Positions 7,632-15,326 of a DNA stretch of 46,319 nt are shown in pieces. Numbering within the stretch: the first letter of the stretch is position 1; each line of letters opens with the position of its first letter. The DNA lies in contig CAZDPU010000006.1 of NCBI GenBank assembly GCA_964507645.1, positions 1 to 46,319 of the forward strand, in the 5' to 3' direction. The DNA is from UBA6624 sp964507645. GTDB lineage: Bacteria; UBP7; UBA6624. The position numbers and the translations under genes are program-made. Under the pieces are notes generated by a model, which saw nothing but the letters and a program-made list of their open reading frames with translations, ran no database searches and had not been told where the DNA came from.

Positions 7632-8911
7632 AAAAACAGGCTCAATCTGCAGTTAATGATGCGCTAGCAAGCCCAGAATTAAAGAAGAGGCTTTCTTTCG
7701 TGGCTTTAGGTTTACTTATATTCTCTGCAGGGGGACATGTTCCTCTTCCTGGAATAAATAACGATGCGTTACAGAATCTTTTTAATTCTGGAGGAGTTTT
7801 GGGTCTCTTGGACTTGTTCACAGGAGGTTCCTTGAAGAGGTTTTCGATTTTTGCTTTAGGTATTATGCCTTATATAAATGCAAGCATCATGATGCAGGTT
7901 ATGACTTTTTGTATTCCTTCTTTAGAAGAGATACAAAAAGAAAGAGGTACAGAGGGTAGGATTTTGATTGGAAAGTGGACAAAGTATTTGACAATATTTA
8001 TTGCCTTCATTCAGTCTTATAGTTTTCTTGCTTTATTCAAAACTCAAAAAATTCTTCTTAGAGAGGATTTTTTACACCTTTTTGTAATAATGATAACACT
8101 TGTTGCAGGGACAGCTTTTTTAATGTGGCTTGGTGATGAGATGACAGAGAGGGGAATTGGAAATGGTGTTTCTCTTTTGATTTTTGCAGGGATAGTCATG
8201 AGTCTGCCGACTGCAGTTGCCCAACAGATAAAAATTGCTCAACAGAATGTTGCTCAAGTAGGACCTTTTCTTCTTTTTGGAATATTTGTTTTGATAATGA
8301 TAGGTGTTATTGTTTATATGCAACTAGCCGAGAGAAGGATTCCTATAAGGTATTCAACCAGGACAGTTGGTCAAAGGGTAATCGGTGGTCAAATATCTTA
8401 CCTTCCTGTAAGGGTTGATATTGCTGGTGTTATTCCTATTATTTTTGCAATATCTGCACTTTTGATTCCTCAGACAATTGCAAACTTTTTACCTCAAGAT
8501 CATCCTTTTGCAATCAGCATAGGGCAATTTCTTTCTAATTGGGGTTATTATTTGACATTAGGGGTTTTAACTTTTTTGTTTACTTTCCTTTATTCGTCTA
8601 TTACATTTAAACCTGAAGAGATAGCAAAAAATTTAAAAAAAGCTGGAGGTTTTATTCCTGGAATAAGACCAGGAAAACAAACTGAAGAGTACATACAGCA
8701 GATACAAGAAAAAATTACTTTTTTAGGAGCATTGTGGCTTGCTCTTATAGCTGTTGTACCCATACTTATTGCAAATGCAGCAGGCGTCTCATCTTTTGCA
8801 ATTGGTGGAACGGGGCTACTTATTGTTGTTGGTGTCAGTTTAGACACAATGAGACAATTAGAGGCTCATGTTGTCAGTAGGCAATATAAAGGATTTATGA
8901 AGAACGTCTGA
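7628..8911 (+). CDS. secY: Protein translocase subunit SecY
   Basis: 427 residues with ten hydrophobic segments, the expected SecY topology. SecY is the channel of the SecYEG translocon. Recognisable blocks are RLSFVALGLLIFSAGGHVPLPGIN (TM1), FSIFALGIMPYINASIMMQ (TM2), GNGVSLLIFAGIV (TM4) and YSTRTVGQRVIGGQISYLPVRVD in the large cytoplasmic loop. The C-terminus is short, as in many bacteria. It sits in its standard place after L15 and shares a base with adk. Confidence 0.96.
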   Translation: MKKQAQSAVNDALASPELKKRLSFVALGLLIFSAGGHVPLPGINNDALQNLFNSGGVLGLLDLFTGGSLKRFSIFALGIMPYINASIMMQVMTFCIPSLEEIQKERGTEGRILIGKWTKYLTIFIAFIQSYSFLALFKTQKILLREDFLHLFVIMITLVAGTAFLMWLGDEMTERGIGNGVSLLIFAGIVMSLPTAVAQQIKIAQQNVAQVGPFLLFGIFVLIMIGVIVYMQLAERRIPIRYSTRTVGQRVIGGQISYLPVRVDIAGVIPIIFAISALLIPQTIANFLPQDHPFAISIGQFLSNWGYYLTLGVLTFLFTFLYSSITFKPEEIAKNLKKAGGFIPGIRPGKQTEEYIQQIQEKITFLGALWLALIAVVPILIANAAGVSSFAIGGTGLLIVVGVSLDTMRQLEAHVVSRQYKGFMKNV

Positions 8912-9549
8912 TGAAAAACTTAAACAACTTGAATTTGATTCTATTGGGAGCTCCAGGAGCTGGAAAAGGCACCCAAGCTAAAAACATTGTAGATAATTTC
9001 AAATTCACTCATGTTTCTACAGGTGATTTAATTCGTGATGAAATCAAAGCTGAATCTTCTCTAGGCTTAGAGGTTAAAGAAGTTGTTTCAAAAGGAAGGT
9101 TAGTTTCTGATGATTTGGTTTTCAGGTTAGTTAAAAACAAAACAAAAAACTCCAAGAAAGGGTATCTTTTTGATGGCTTTCCAAGAACTTTGACACAGGC
9201 AAACATGTTGAATCAAGAATTAGAAATTGATAAAGTTTTATTTATAGATGTGAGTGATGAAACTGTTATAAGCAGGATCACTGGGAGAAGGCTTGATCCT
9301 CAAACAGGCAATATTTATCATATTAAGTTCAATCCTGCCCCTAAGCAGATAGAAGACAGGCTTGTTCAAAGAAAAGATGATACAGAGAAAGTTGCTCAAG
9401 AAAGGCTAGATGTTTACAAGAAAGAAACTCAGCCTTTGATTGATCTTTATAGATCTGAAAACATTCTTAAAAAAGTCAAAGGAGAAGGGTCTCCTTCAGA
9501 AGTTGGAGAAAGGGTTATGAGTGAGTTGTTTGAAGGAGCAAGGGTTTAA
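8911..9549 (+). CDS. adk: Adenylate kinase
   Basis: 212 residues. Catalyses ATP + AMP = 2 ADP. The P-loop GAPGAGKGT is near residues 13-21, the AMP-binding motif DGFPRTLTQA near residues 86-95, and the lid begins at TGRRLDPQTGNIYH. The lid lacks the four cysteines of zinc-type adenylate kinases. The secY-adk-infA order is standard, although the map gene often found between adk and infA is absent. Confidence 0.96.
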   Translation: MKNLNNLNLILLGAPGAGKGTQAKNIVDNFKFTHVSTGDLIRDEIKAESSLGLEVKEVVSKGRLVSDDLVFRLVKNKTKNSKKGYLFDGFPRTLTQANMLNQELEIDKVLFIDVSDETVISRITGRRLDPQTGNIYHIKFNPAPKQIEDRLVQRKDDTEKVAQERLDVYKKETQPLIDLYRSENILKKVKGEGSPSEVGERVMSELFEGARV

Positions 9550-9818
9550 TGAAATCTGAAAACAAGATAGAAGTAAAAGGAAAAGTTTTAAAAGCTTTGC
9601 CAGGAGGAAGATTCCTTGTGGAGGTTAACGGAAAGCACAAGGTAACTTCACATATTGCAGGAAGAATTAGAAAGTTTTTTATTCAGGTTATGGCTGGAGA
9701 CATGGTTAAGCTTGAAATATCACCTTATGACCCAACAAAAGGAAGAATAATATATAGATACTATGATGAAAATGAATCTATTGAAGAGGACCTCAAGGAG
9801 AAAGAAGATGAAAGTTAG
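9549..9818 (+). CDS. infA: Translation initiation factor IF-1
   Basis: 89 residues. The S1/OB-fold protein binds the 30S A site during initiation. IEVKGKVLKALPGGRFLVEVNGKHKV, HIAGRIRKFFIQVMAGD and SPYDPTKGRIIYRY are conserved. It carries about 17 extra acidic residues (ESIEEDLKEKEDES) beyond the usual 72-residue end. This tail overlaps the L36 start by 11 bases, so part of it may exist to keep the overlap. Confidence 0.95.
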   Translation: MKSENKIEVKGKVLKALPGGRFLVEVNGKHKVTSHIAGRIRKFFIQVMAGDMVKLEISPYDPTKGRIIYRYYDENESIEEDLKEKEDES

Positions 9819-9921
9819 AAGTTCAGTTAAGTTAATATGTGATAGATGCAGAACAATAAAGAGAAAAGGTGTTCTTCATGTTGTATGTCCCGACAGAAGA
9901 CATAGGCAGAGGCAGGGTTAA
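9808..9921 (+). CDS. rpmJ: 50S ribosomal protein L36 (37 residues)
   Basis: Short gene translated from ATG 9808 to TAA 9919-9921. The 37-residue product begins MKVRSSVKLICDRC and ends CPDRRHRQRQG. Zinc ligands C11, C14, C27 and H32 are all present, so this is the zinc-binding form. It overlaps infA by 11 bases, with AAGGAG just upstream as a Shine-Dalgarno sequence. The infA-rpmJ-rpsM order is standard. Confidence 0.96.
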   Translation: MKVRSSVKLICDRCRTIKRKGVLHVVCPDRRHRQRQG

Positions 9922-9930
9922 GGAGTTTTT

Positions 9931-10296
9931 ATGGCAAGAATAGCAGGTTTTGAGATTCCAGACAACAAGGTTGCTTGGATAGGTTTGACTTCGATTTATG
10001 GGATAGGACCAACAACAGCAAAAAGAATTTTAGAGAAGGCAAAAATTTCTTTTGAAACAAGGATTAAGGACTTAGATGATTCTGCCTTAACCCGAATAAG
10101 AGGGGTTATTGACGAGGATTGTTTGATAGGCGCAGAGCTAAGAGAAAAATTACAAAAAGATGTTCAAAGATTGATTGATATTAAATGTTACAGAGGAAAT
10201 AGAAGATTGAAAGGTTTGCCTTGTAGAGGTCAAAAAACTCAAAAGAATGCTAGGTCACACAAAGGATCTAGGAGAAGTGCTATAAGGAGAAAGTAA
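9931..10296 (+). CDS. rpsM: 30S ribosomal protein S13
   Basis: 121 residues. S13 lies in the 30S head and forms inter-subunit bridges. MARIAGFEIPDNKVAWIGLTSIYGIG is a typical N-terminus with a helix-two-turn-helix start. The basic tail contains KGLPCRGQKTQKNARSHKG. AAGGAG lies upstream of the ATG. The stop shares one base with S11. Confidence 0.96.
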   Translation: MARIAGFEIPDNKVAWIGLTSIYGIGPTTAKRILEKAKISFETRIKDLDDSALTRIRGVIDEDCLIGAELREKLQKDVQRLIDIKCYRGNRRLKGLPCRGQKTQKNARSHKGSRRSAIRRK

Positions 10297-10697
10297 TGGC
10301 TAAAGGGAAAAACATTAAAGGAAAAGTAAAAAAGAAAAAGAAAATAAGTGTTCCGGTTGGTAGGCTTTTTGTTACTTCAACCTACAACAATACGGTAATT
10401 ACTCTTTCTGATGAAAACGGCAATGTTCTTTCTTGGTCTTCTGGTGGTCATATTGGCTACAAAGGAGCAAGAAAGGCTACTGCTTTTTCAGCACAGCAAG
10501 CCGCAGAGAAATTAATTGAATTAGCTTTAAACCAGTTTCAAATGAAGAAGTTATCAATTCTGAGCAAGGGTCCTGGACTTGGTCGAGAACCAGTGATAAG
10601 GTCGTTTCAGGGTTCTCCTATTGAAGTAACTTCTATAAAAGATGTAACTCCTAGACCGCATAATGGTACTAGAGACCGTAGTATAAAGAGGAAATAA
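10296..10697 (+). CDS. rpsK: 30S ribosomal protein S11
   Basis: 133 residues. S11 forms part of the 30S platform beside the E site. VTSTYNNTVITLSDENGNVLSWSSGG, KGARKATAFSAQQAAE and TPRPHNGTRDRSIKRK match the family; the last is a variant of the usual PHNGCRPP.KRR end. rpsD (S4), which commonly follows, is not here: only four bases separate S11 from rpoA. Confidence 0.96.
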   Translation: MAKGKNIKGKVKKKKKISVPVGRLFVTSTYNNTVITLSDENGNVLSWSSGGHIGYKGARKATAFSAQQAAEKLIELALNQFQMKKLSILSKGPGLGREPVIRSFQGSPIEVTSIKDVTPRPHNGTRDRSIKRK

Positions 10698-10701
10698 GAA
10701 A

Positions 10702-11694
10702 ATGATTGAATTCGAACAGATAAAAATAAATTTAGTTGAAGAAAGCGAAAACGCTTCTTCTGCAGTAGTTGAATTATGGCCATTAGTTAGAGGCTGGGGT
10801 GAGACTATTGGAACTGCATATCGTAGGGTGTTGATGTCAAGTGTTTCTGGAACGGCTGCAACTTTTGTTTATTTTAAAGATTGCCATCACGACAAGAAAG
10901 CTTTTCATGTATATCATGAATATCAGAATCTTCCTGGAGTGAGAGAAGCTGTTATTGAGATAACTCAAAACATAAGAGCTTCAAGCTTCATCCTTGATGA
11001 AGGTGTTGATATGGTAACTGTGGAGCTTGTAGCAAATAAAGCGGGCCCTGTTACTACCGGAATGATTGGTGCCCATCCAGGGTTTACTGTTGTTAACCCA
11101 GATGAAGTTTTGTTTCACTTAGAAGAAAATACAGAAATAAGTTTAAAGATTGGAATGAAGAAAAATCGTGGATTTATTCCAGCTACACAACTAAGACCTT
11201 CAGACATCAATAAAGACTGGAAGTCAAGGTCAAGTTTCCCAGCTGGAGTTATTCGAATCGATTGTTCTCATAGCCCTGTCATTAATGTTTTTCCTGAAAC
11301 AGTTCAGGAGAGAGTTGGTGAGGATGGATCTTATCAACGTTTGAGACTTTCAATTGCTGTTAAAGATGGTTACAGGTCAGAAGAAGTTTTCAGAGAGGCA
11401 ACAGAAATGTTAAAAGCACATTTCGAAAGAATCTCTTTTGATGATTGGCATGTTGATTTTGATTTGTTTTCAAAGAAAGATGAAGATGAAGTTAAAACAT
11501 TTAGACCTTTATCTGAACTTGGTTTAAGGCCAAGGACAGAGAATGCTTTGAGGAATAATGGAATTAATACAATTGAAGAATTGTGTGCCTTGAGAAGAAA
11601 GGAATTAAAGTCCTTAAGCAGAGTTGGTGAGGTTGCTCAAATTGAAGTTCAAGATAAAATGGCTAGAGCTGGGTTAAGCTTAAGAGAAGACTAA
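10702..11694 (+). CDS. rpoA: DNA-directed RNA polymerase subunit alpha (divergent)
   Basis: 330 residues. Alpha dimerises to seed RNA polymerase assembly, and its C-terminal domain contacts UP elements and activators. The dimerisation helix reads GWGETIGTAYRRVLMSS instead of the usual GFGTTLGNALRRVLLSS, keeping the paired Arg. At residues 61-71 (CHHDKKAFHVY) about 8 residues are inserted before the conserved HEY..PGV segment. The alpha-CTD (about residues 262-330) keeps ELGLRPRTENALRNNGI and EVQDKMARAGLSL. Its position between S11 and L17 is standard, so function is not in doubt. Confidence 0.95.
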   Translation: MIEFEQIKINLVEESENASSAVVELWPLVRGWGETIGTAYRRVLMSSVSGTAATFVYFKDCHHDKKAFHVYHEYQNLPGVREAVIEITQNIRASSFILDEGVDMVTVELVANKAGPVTTGMIGAHPGFTVVNPDEVLFHLEENTEISLKIGMKKNRGFIPATQLRPSDINKDWKSRSSFPAGVIRIDCSHSPVINVFPETVQERVGEDGSYQRLRLSIAVKDGYRSEEVFREATEMLKAHFERISFDDWHVDFDLFSKKDEDEVKTFRPLSELGLRPRTENALRNNGINTIEELCALRRKELKSLSRVGEVAQIEVQDKMARAGLSLRED

Positions 11695-11696
11695 CA

Positions 11697-12137
11697 ATGA
11701 GACATTTATTGCACAAAAGAAAATTAGGATCTGGAAAACATAGATCCAAAGGAGCCAGGGCTTCTTTTTTAAAGAACCTTGCTGCTTCTCTGATTCTTGA
11801 AGAAAAGATTGAAACAACTCTTGCTAAAGCAAAAGCAATTAACTCTTATGTTGACTCAATTGCTTCGAGGGCAAAGAAGTCAAATGAAAAAAATAACATA
11901 AGATACATAATGAAAAAACTACCTCCTGGAAAGTTGGGAGAAAAAGCTTCAAGGAAATTGTTTTCAATTGTGTCTAATACAGATCGATCTACAGGATTTT
12001 TAAGGGTTGTAAAAACAAACAACAGGCTCGGGGACTCCTCCCAAATGGCTTCTGTTTTTTGGGTTGACTCTATTGAAAAGGAATTGAGTTCTAGTGAAGA
12101 GGGTAAAGAAAAAGGAGCAAAAGAAGATGATAAATAA
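11697..12137 (+). CDS. rplQ: 50S ribosomal protein L17
   Basis: 146 residues. MRHLLHKRKLGSGKHRSKGARASFLKNLAASLI is the hallmark N-terminus. The C-terminus carries an acidic/lysine tail of about 20 residues beyond the conserved core. It closes the alpha-type operon and overlaps the L13 start by 11 bases, so L13-S9 belong to the same transcript. Confidence 0.95.
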   Translation: MRHLLHKRKLGSGKHRSKGARASFLKNLAASLILEEKIETTLAKAKAINSYVDSIASRAKKSNEKNNIRYIMKKLPPGKLGEKASRKLFSIVSNTDRSTGFLRVVKTNNRLGDSSQMASVFWVDSIEKELSSSEEGKEKGAKEDDK

Positions 12138-12564
12138 AGGGACAAAAACATCACACGCTAGCATCCAGGAAGAAAGAAAGTGGTTTATTTTCAATGTAGA
12201 AGACAAGATTTTAGGCAGGGTTGCTACAAGAATATCTTCCTTGCTTATGGGGTCTGAAAAATCAGACAAATCCCCACATATCGACAATGGATCTTTTGTT
12301 GTTGTGCTAAATGCTGAAAAGGTTATCCTTTCTGGAAAAAAAGAACAAGACAAGGTTTATTACAGGCATTCAGGAACCCCTGGCGGTTTAAAGTTTGAAT
12401 CAGTTTCTTCACTTAGGGCTAGAAAACCTCAAGATCTAATCAGGAATGCAGTTAATGGAATGTTGCCCAAGTCTGTAAACAGAAAAGAGAGATTGGCGAG
12501 ATTGAAAGTTTATGCTGGTGAAGAGCATCCACATGGGGCTCAAAAACCTGAGGAGGTTAACTAG
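12127..12564 (+). CDS. rplM: 50S ribosomal protein L13
   Basis: 145 residues. L13 is an early 50S assembly protein. KWFIFNVEDKILGRVATRISSLL, YYRHSGTPGGLK and AVNGMLPKSVNRKERLARLKVYAGEEHPHGAQ are conserved. I chose ATG 12127, with GGAG at 12114-12117, although the frame is open 11 codons further upstream. It follows L17 directly, as in Firmicutes-like arrangements where L13-S9 join the alpha operon. Confidence 0.95.
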   Translation: MINKGTKTSHASIQEERKWFIFNVEDKILGRVATRISSLLMGSEKSDKSPHIDNGSFVVVLNAEKVILSGKKEQDKVYYRHSGTPGGLKFESVSSLRARKPQDLIRNAVNGMLPKSVNRKERLARLKVYAGEEHPHGAQKPEEVN

Positions 12565-12566
12565 TT

Positions 12567-12971
12567 GTGAGTAGAGTTTATTCAGCCGTTGGCAGAAGAA
12601 AAAGTTCCGTAGCTGTAGCTGTTTTAAGGGATGGTGTTGGAAGAGAGGGTTTAAGAGTTAATGGAAAGCCTTTTGAGAAATATTTCACCAGAAAAGAGCT
12701 TCAGGAAGAAACGCTGATGCCTTTAAAGATTGCTCAAGAAAAGTATTCTGAAGGAGAGTTAGCAATTTCAATTACAGTAAAAGGAGGAGGGCAAAGAGGT
12801 CAATCTGGAGCATCAAAACTAGCTATTGCTAGGGTTTTATGTGAAGTTGACCCAAGTTTAAGAACTTCTCTAAGAGATTCAGGATGCTTAACAAGAGACT
12901 CTAGATCAAAAGAGAGGAAGAAGTATGGTTTAAAGAAAGCCAGAAAGGCTCCTCAATTCTCTAAACGTTAG
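12567..12971 (+). CDS. rpsI: 30S ribosomal protein S9
   Basis: 134 residues. The C-terminal tail of S9 reaches the P-site tRNA. YSAVGRRKSSVAVAVLRDG, VKGGGQRGQSGASKLAIARVLCE and the ending TRDSRSKERKKYGLKKARKAPQFSKR are typical. The start is GTG 12567, two bases after the L13 stop, with a strong AGGAGG at 12551-12556. Confidence 0.96.
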   Translation: MSRVYSAVGRRKSSVAVAVLRDGVGREGLRVNGKPFEKYFTRKELQEETLMPLKIAQEKYSEGELAISITVKGGGQRGQSGASKLAIARVLCEVDPSLRTSLRDSGCLTRDSRSKERKKYGLKKARKAPQFSKR

Positions 12972-12982
12972 TGCATTTGATG

Positions 12983-12988
12983 TAAACT
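12983..12988 (+). promoter_or_regulatory. Candidate -10 hexamer (TAAACT) for cdaA
   Basis: TAAACT fits TAnnnT and ends 7 bases before the cdaA ATG (12996). This spacing would start transcription at or next to the start codon. No Shine-Dalgarno and no clear -35 are visible. The same hexamer and spacing precede mrp on the other strand. Inference from position only. Confidence 0.3.
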
Positions 12989-12995
12989 TTATAGC

Positions 12996-13748
12996 ATGCT
13001 TTTTAAAACTGTTATTGAGACGTTGTTTGTAACAGTCCTTTTTTATACCGTTTTAAGGCCCTTAAGAAGTAAAAAGTTTTTAAGAATTGCTTGGTCTATT
13101 ATTGCAGTAGTTTTACTTGCAAAAGCATTAGAAGCAATGGGTTTCTTGGCTGTTTCGTGGATAATTGAAAGAGCTGGAGTGCTGCTACCAATTCTTTTTG
13201 TTGTATTGTTTCAAACTGAAATAAGAAGAAGCTTAGAAGGGATATCTGTTAAAGGATGGTTTAAAGGTTCTGTCTTAAGCAATACAGAAGATGCTGGGAT
13301 ATTAGTTTCAACAATAATGGGATCTTTAAGAGAGTTCAAGAGAAGTAGGCTTGGTGCATTGCTCATTTTTGAAGGGACTGACAGGCTTGAGAATATTTTG
13401 GGAGAGCTAGGTGGAGTTGAACTTGATTCAAAAGTAACTGTTGGTCTTTTGAAGTCAATATTTCAAATCCAAAGCCCTCTTCATGATGGTGCAGTTGTTA
13501 TTAGGTCTGGAAGAGTCAGAAAGGCTCAAGTTATCATCCCCTTGCCCCCTGGCGGTGCTGAATATAAAGGTTATGGAACAAGGCATCGTGCAGCACAAAG
13601 CGCAACTGGAGGAACTGGAGCTTTGTCAATTGTTGTTTCTGAGGAAAATCAATCAGTTTCAATCTCTGAAGGAGGGCAATTAAAACAAAATCTTAGTTTT
13701 GAAAGGGTTGAAGAAGAATTAATCAAATTTATAAAAAACACAATATGA
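12996..13748 (+). CDS. cdaA: Diadenylate cyclase CdaA (c-di-AMP synthase)
   Basis: 250 residues. Condenses two ATP to cyclic di-AMP, a second messenger linked to potassium/osmotic balance and cell wall control. The N-terminus has three hydrophobic segments (about residues 7-20, 31-48, 52-72). The DAC (DisA_N) domain follows, with catalytic DGA at 164-166 in SPLHDGAVVI and RHR at 196-198 in GYGTRHRAA. Length and layout match CdaA/DacA rather than DisA. It overlaps its partner gene cdaR by 4 bases. Confidence 0.93.
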   Translation: MLFKTVIETLFVTVLFYTVLRPLRSKKFLRIAWSIIAVVLLAKALEAMGFLAVSWIIERAGVLLPILFVVLFQTEIRRSLEGISVKGWFKGSVLSNTEDAGILVSTIMGSLREFKRSRLGALLIFEGTDRLENILGELGGVELDSKVTVGLLKSIFQIQSPLHDGAVVIRSGRVRKAQVIIPLPPGGAEYKGYGTRHRAAQSATGGTGALSIVVSEENQSVSISEGGQLKQNLSFERVEEELIKFIKNTI

Positions 13749-14962
13749 AAATAAACAAACCAAAATGGCTTCCAAAAGATCCAAACGAATGGTCTCTTTT
13801 TGTACTTTGTTTCATCTTGGCTATCCTTCTTGAAGTCCAAGTGGTTACAGGAAACCCAAATGCAAGAGAGGTTTTTGTTTTGGAGGCTGTTCCTGTTAAT
13901 CTTCCTTCTGAATACAAGGTAAGCTCAAATGATCTGTATTTCGAAATTGAACTTTCTGGAGGTAGGACAAGGTTAAACAATCTTCTTCTCGACACTGTTG
14001 ATGTTGAGGCTAGATTTGATACTTATCCCACAGGGAGCGGTTTGGCCCAGGCTACACTGCTTGTAAGACCGCCAAAGGGACAGGGTATAAAGCATGTTGG
14101 GGGATCTAAAAAGGTAAGCATATATGTTGAAAAATGGCTTGAACAGGATGCATCTGTTGAGGTTTACCAAAGAGGGGAAGCTCCAAATGGAGTTCAAATA
14201 GTTGATTGGCAACTTGACCCAAGTGCTGTGAAGGTGAGTGGTCCTGTTGACCTTATGGATGGCCTCAAGACAATTGAGGTTGAGTTAAATTTAGGAACAA
14301 TTGTTGAGTCTGAAAATAAGAATTTAAAACCTGTTGCAAGAGATGACAATGGGAGGCTTATACAGGGTTTGACATTCTCTCCAGAAACAATAAGGCTCGA
14401 GGTGGTCGCTCAAACAGTTAGAGATAGAAGAATTGTTTCTATAAGGCCTGACCTTATAGGGGAACTTGAAAGTGGTTTTTTTATTAGCTCAATTGCAATA
14501 GATCCAGCAACAATAATTATTGAGGGTCCTGTTAAGGTAATTAGAAATTTAAATTCAGTTACAACAAACCCAATTTCATTGGCTGGAAGAAGCGAAACGT
14601 TTGAGTTGATGGTAGATGTTTTTTCTCCTTCTGAAACAACCTCTAATCCAAAAAAAGTGAATATTGCAGTAGAAGTTTCTCAAATAATTAGTGATTTAGA
14701 GATTTCATCTTTGATACCAATCAGGGTTATAGGAGGAGGATATAGAACAAATCCATCAAGCATCAACCTTGTTATAAGAGGACCAGTAAACCAAATTGCA
14801 AAATGGATAGGAAAAGAATCTGATTTGTTAGATTTGATACATGTAGAGGTAAGTGCTTGTAATGATGTTGACTCTTGTGAAAGGGAGGTAATTGTTGCAT
14901 TGCCTTCTGGGCTTGCAACAAAAACAATAACTCCAGACCATGTGACTTTAAATAGAAATTAA
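13745..14962 (+). CDS. cdaR: YbbR-domain protein, CdaA regulator CdaR
   Basis: 405 residues. One N-terminal membrane anchor (about residues 16-34, WSLFVLCFILAILLEVQVV) is followed by an extracytoplasmic part made of several repeated YbbR-like units. Sequences such as VQIVDWQLDPSAVKVSGPVDLM and ISSIAIDPATIIIEGPVKVI show the recurring D-P-x-x-V/I-x-G-P pattern. In Firmicutes CdaR binds CdaA and modulates its activity. The ATGA overlap with cdaA supports that pairing. No glmM follows; acpS takes its place. Confidence 0.88.
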   Translation: MKINKPKWLPKDPNEWSLFVLCFILAILLEVQVVTGNPNAREVFVLEAVPVNLPSEYKVSSNDLYFEIELSGGRTRLNNLLLDTVDVEARFDTYPTGSGLAQATLLVRPPKGQGIKHVGGSKKVSIYVEKWLEQDASVEVYQRGEAPNGVQIVDWQLDPSAVKVSGPVDLMDGLKTIEVELNLGTIVESENKNLKPVARDDNGRLIQGLTFSPETIRLEVVAQTVRDRRIVSIRPDLIGELESGFFISSIAIDPATIIIEGPVKVIRNLNSVTTNPISLAGRSETFELMVDVFSPSETTSNPKKVNIAVEVSQIISDLEISSLIPIRVIGGGYRTNPSSINLVIRGPVNQIAKWIGKESDLLDLIHVEVSACNDVDSCEREVIVALPSGLATKTITPDHVTLNRN

Positions 14963-14966
14963 AGCC

Positions 14967-15326
14967 ATGTCAAAGGTTTTTGGTATAGGTGTAGATTTAG
15001 TTTACGAAAAAGAAATTCAAAAATGGCTTAAATGGAGTGATGAAAGGCTGAAGAAAACTTTATCATTTAAAGAGTTTGAAGAAATGAAATCTGGAAAATG
15101 GACTGTTTCTCAATTTGCTGCAAGAATTGCAGCAAAAGAAGCTTTTTACAAAGCTTCAAATCTCTCATTTAAAGCCAATGATATAGGTGTGGTTAATGAT
15201 AAAAAAGGCAAACCTTATTTTGAATTTTCTCAAAATTTAAAGTCAAAATTACTAGAGAAAAAAACCCACCTTTCACTTTCTCATAGCTCTGGGTGCTCTA
15301 TTGCCTTTGTGGTTATTGAAGAATGA
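14967..15326 (+). CDS. acpS: Holo-[acyl-carrier-protein] synthase
   Basis: 119 residues, typical for AcpS. Transfers 4'-phosphopantetheine from CoA to acyl carrier protein. The metal-binding motif GIGVD (D10) and FAARIAAKEAFYKA (E58) are present, with LSLSHSSGCSIAFVV at the end. Four bases separate it from cdaR, and the following glycosyltransferase overlaps its stop by 4 bases. Confidence 0.93.
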   Translation: MSKVFGIGVDLVYEKEIQKWLKWSDERLKKTLSFKEFEEMKSGKWTVSQFAARIAAKEAFYKASNLSFKANDIGVVNDKKGKPYFEFSQNLKSKLLEKKTHLSLSHSSGCSIAFVVIEE

